The position numbers and the translations under genes were made by a program. From positions 1 through 34,652 of the forward strand of contig NZ_CAJXKH010000035.1 of NCBI RefSeq assembly GCF_913055755.1: a stretch of DNA of 34,652 nt, read 5' to 3'. This document shows, piece by piece, positions 32,965-34,652 of this stretch; position 1 is the first letter of the stretch; each line of letters starts with the position of its first letter. Origin of the DNA: an uncultured Microbulbifer sp. (GTDB lineage: Bacteria; Pseudomonadota; Gammaproteobacteria; Pseudomonadales; Cellvibrionaceae). Under the pieces are notes generated by a model, which was not told where the DNA came from, ran no database searches, and worked only from the letters and a program-made list of their open reading frames with translations.

Positions 32965-34652
32965 CTACACCGATACCCGGCGCACCAGCCGCCGAATCAG
33001 GTTGCGCAGCGCCGCCGCCTTCACCGGTTTGGCGAGATAAAACAACCCCCGCTGCGCGGCGCTGTTGCGCACCTGCTCGGAAATATCCGCACTCACCAGT
33101 ATGCCCGGGATCGCGGCGCCCCAGTGCTTGCCCAGCGCATCCAGCGCATCCACCCCGGTGGCACCGCGATCCAGGTGATAATCGACGATGGCCAGTTGCG
33201 GGGGCGTGGAATCGCTCCACACACGCAGCGCTTCCTCCAGGGAAGTGGCCGTTACCACGCGGCACCCCCACCCTTCCAGCAGACTGCGCATGCCCCGCAG
33301 GATATCCACTTCGTTGTCGATACACAGCACCGCGACCGCAGAGAGGTTGCCCGCCGCCAGGGACGTTTTTACCCGCGGTATTGCCGCAACCTGCACTTGT
33401 CCGAGGGGCACGCAAATACTGAACATGGAGCCGCGCCCGGGTACCGACCGCAGGCTGATGCGGTGGCCGAGCAGGTCGGCACTGCGCTTGGCAATGGCGA
33501 GGCCAAGCCCCAGGCCCTTGTCGGCACTGCGCTCGCTGCTGCCCAGGCGCACGAATTCATCAAAGATTTTTGCCTGCACGTCCTGTGCAATGCCGGGCCC
33601 GGTATCCCAAACCTGGATTTCCAGGGATTTTTCCCCGCATTGCCCGTCTGAGCCGCGGTGGCGCACGCCCAGCAGTACCCGCCCCCGGGTGGTGTAATGC
33701 AACGCATTGCTGAGGAAGTTCTGCAGGATACGCCGCAACAGGTGGCGGTCGCTGAACACCCAGGCATCGGTGGCCACATAATCCAGTTGCAGACCGCGCT
33801 CGCCGGCAATCGCCGAAAACTCGGCGTTGAGCCCGTCGAGCAATTGCCGCAGCGGAAAGTGCTCCCGCTTGGGGGTCAGGTTGCCAGCGTCCAGGCGACT
33901 GATTTCCCGCAGCGCCCCGATCAGCTGCTCCGCCGAGGTGAGCGCGCTGTCGATATAGTGAATATCGTCGCCCATTTCCCGCCAGCTACCCGCCGCCGCC
34001 TTTTGTTGCAGCGAGGCGATAAACAGGCGCGCGGCATTGATCGGCTGCAACAGGTCGTGACTGGTATGGGCGAGAAAGCGGGTCTTGGCGCGGTGCAATT
34101 CGCGGATCTGCACTTCTGCCTCGGCGCGCCGGCGGTTCTCCTGCTGCAGCGCGAGGTTACTTTCGGAAAGCTCCGCGGTGCGCTGCAGTACCCGGTCTTC
34201 CAGGCCGCGGCGGGTTTGTTCAAGGGCATCGACCGCAGCGCGATACTCACTGATATCGGTAAAGGTGGTGACAAAGCCGCCACCGGGCATGGGCGTACCG
34301 CGCACCTCCACAATCGCGCCGCTGGGCAGGCGACGTTCAAAACGGTGCGCGCTGCCGTGGCGCAACAGGTCCAGACGCCGCTGTACATGCTCCTCCAGCA
34401 CCTGCGGGTCCTCACTGTGGCCATACAGGCCACGCTCGGCATTGTGGCGATACAGCGACGCCACCGGACAGCCGATATAGAGCAGCCGCTCCGGGTATTC
34501 GAAAAGCTCCAGGTACTGGCGGTTCCAGGCCACCAGGCGCAGATCTGCATCCACTACGCTGATCCCCTGGCTGATGGTCTCCACCGTGGTCTGCAGCAGT
34601 TCCTGGCTGAAGCGCAACCGCTCCGAGGTACTGTCCACCAGTCGCGCAATAT
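32965..34652 (-). CDS. crbS: Hybrid histidine kinase, CrbS-like, C-terminal part (partial)
   Basis: The frame stays open to the window edge, so the N-terminus is missing; the GTG at 34638 is likely an internal valine. The visible part has a PAS domain of the PAS_7 type (ISQGISVVDADLRLVAWNRQ), a coiled linker, a HisKA box (HTSHDLLQPINAARL, phospho-His codon at 34057-34059), a HATPase with FLSNALHYTTRG, DTGPGIA and GLGLGLAIAKR, and a C-terminal receiver with Asp in AIVDYHLD (codon 33181-33183). CrbS/MxtR kinases carry an SLC5 symporter domain and STAC linker before this same PAS-kinase-receiver set. I infer that the missing part is such a domain. The location beside acs and a LuxR-type regulator supports the call. 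Confidence 0.8.
   Translation of the reverse strand, partial: IARLVDSTSERLRFSQELLQTTVETISQGISVVDADLRLVAWNRQYLELFEYPERLLYIGCPVASLYRHNAERGLYGHSEDPQVLEEHVQRRLDLLRHGSAHRFERRLPSGAIVEVRGTPMPGGGFVTTFTDISEYRAAVDALEQTRRGLEDRVLQRTAELSESNLALQQENRRRAEAEVQIRELHRAKTRFLAHTSHDLLQPINAARLFIASLQQKAAAGSWREMGDDIHYIDSALTSAEQLIGALREISRLDAGNLTPKREHFPLRQLLDGLNAEFSAIAGERGLQLDYVATDAWVFSDRHLLRRILQNFLSNALHYTTRGRVLLGVRHRGSDGQCGEKSLEIQVWDTGPGIAQDVQAKIFDEFVRLGSSERSADKGLGLGLAIAKRSADLLGHRISLRSVPGRGSMFSICVPLGQVQVAAIPRVKTSLAAGNLSAVAVLCIDNEVDILRGMRSLLEGWGCRVVTATSLEEALRVWSDSTPPQLAIVDYHLDRGATGVDALDALGKHWGAAIPGILVSADISEQVRNSAAQRGLFYLAKPVKAAALRNLIRRLVRRVSV

Noticed and set aside
34636..34638. GTG as the true start of the histidine kinase
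   Set aside because: The frame continues open upstream to the window edge, there is no ribosome-binding site, and related kinases have a large N-terminal membrane domain.
1..34652. CRISPR arrays, tRNA or rRNA genes, insertion sequences, phage or toxin-antitoxin loci
   Set aside because: Searched for by eye on both strands; none found.

Overview
The window is a GC-rich, densely coded piece of a Gram-negative chromosome. It carries a LptE lipoprotein, outer-membrane phospholipase A, a DcaP-type porin and tandem BetT-type choline/betaine carriers. This mix suggests a marine or halotolerant gammaproteobacterium. A Microbulbifer-like member of the Cellvibrionales is my best guess from gene content and repeat style, not from a database search. 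I see no tRNA, rRNA, CRISPR array, insertion sequence or prophage, and no gene-free stretch longer than 300 bases. The longest gap is about 280 bases, before the NfeD gene.

Layout. 1-1662: REP-like repeat, then lptE-holA. 1835-5529: AidB-type acyl-CoA dehydrogenase, then a BlaI-type repressor overlapping a membrane M56 peptidase fused to an M23 domain, with a perfect operator-like palindrome in the promoter. 5532-10165 (minus): PLP-dependent basic amino acid decarboxylase, Nudix hydrolase, pldA and an unrecognised protein. 10448-12735: NfeD and SPFH (QmcA-like) pair, a large compound inverted repeat, a GNAT acetyltransferase and a small basic ORF. 12888-17087 (plus): beta-carbonic anhydrase, a fusion of two rubredoxins with a rubredoxin reductase, a flavin reductase-like protein and a glycerophosphodiester phosphodiesterase. 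17179-21498 (minus): arfB, Ldh-type dehydrogenase, amidase and aminotransferase, the last two translationally coupled. 21616-26198 (plus): two tandem BCCT transporters and a GNAT protein.

26374-34652 is an acetate-use module. A minus-strand operon (DcaP-like porin, DUF4212 small subunit, SSS-family symporter) diverges from acetyl-CoA synthetase. Acs is followed by a LuxR-type response regulator and, convergent to it, the C-terminal half of a hybrid histidine kinase cut by the window edge. The pair resembles CrbR/CrbS (ErdR/MxtR), which control acs in Vibrio and Pseudomonas. Outer-membrane entry, inner-membrane uptake, activation to acetyl-CoA and control therefore lie side by side.

The least ordinary points are: the M56-M23 fusion under a BlaI-type repressor; the second BCCT copy, in which two of four substrate-box aromatics are changed; the triple-domain rubredoxin system; a perfect 16-bp palindrome before the decarboxylase; repeats between acs and the porin; and the compound hairpin at 11869-11988. 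No wholly new defence or mobile system is evident.
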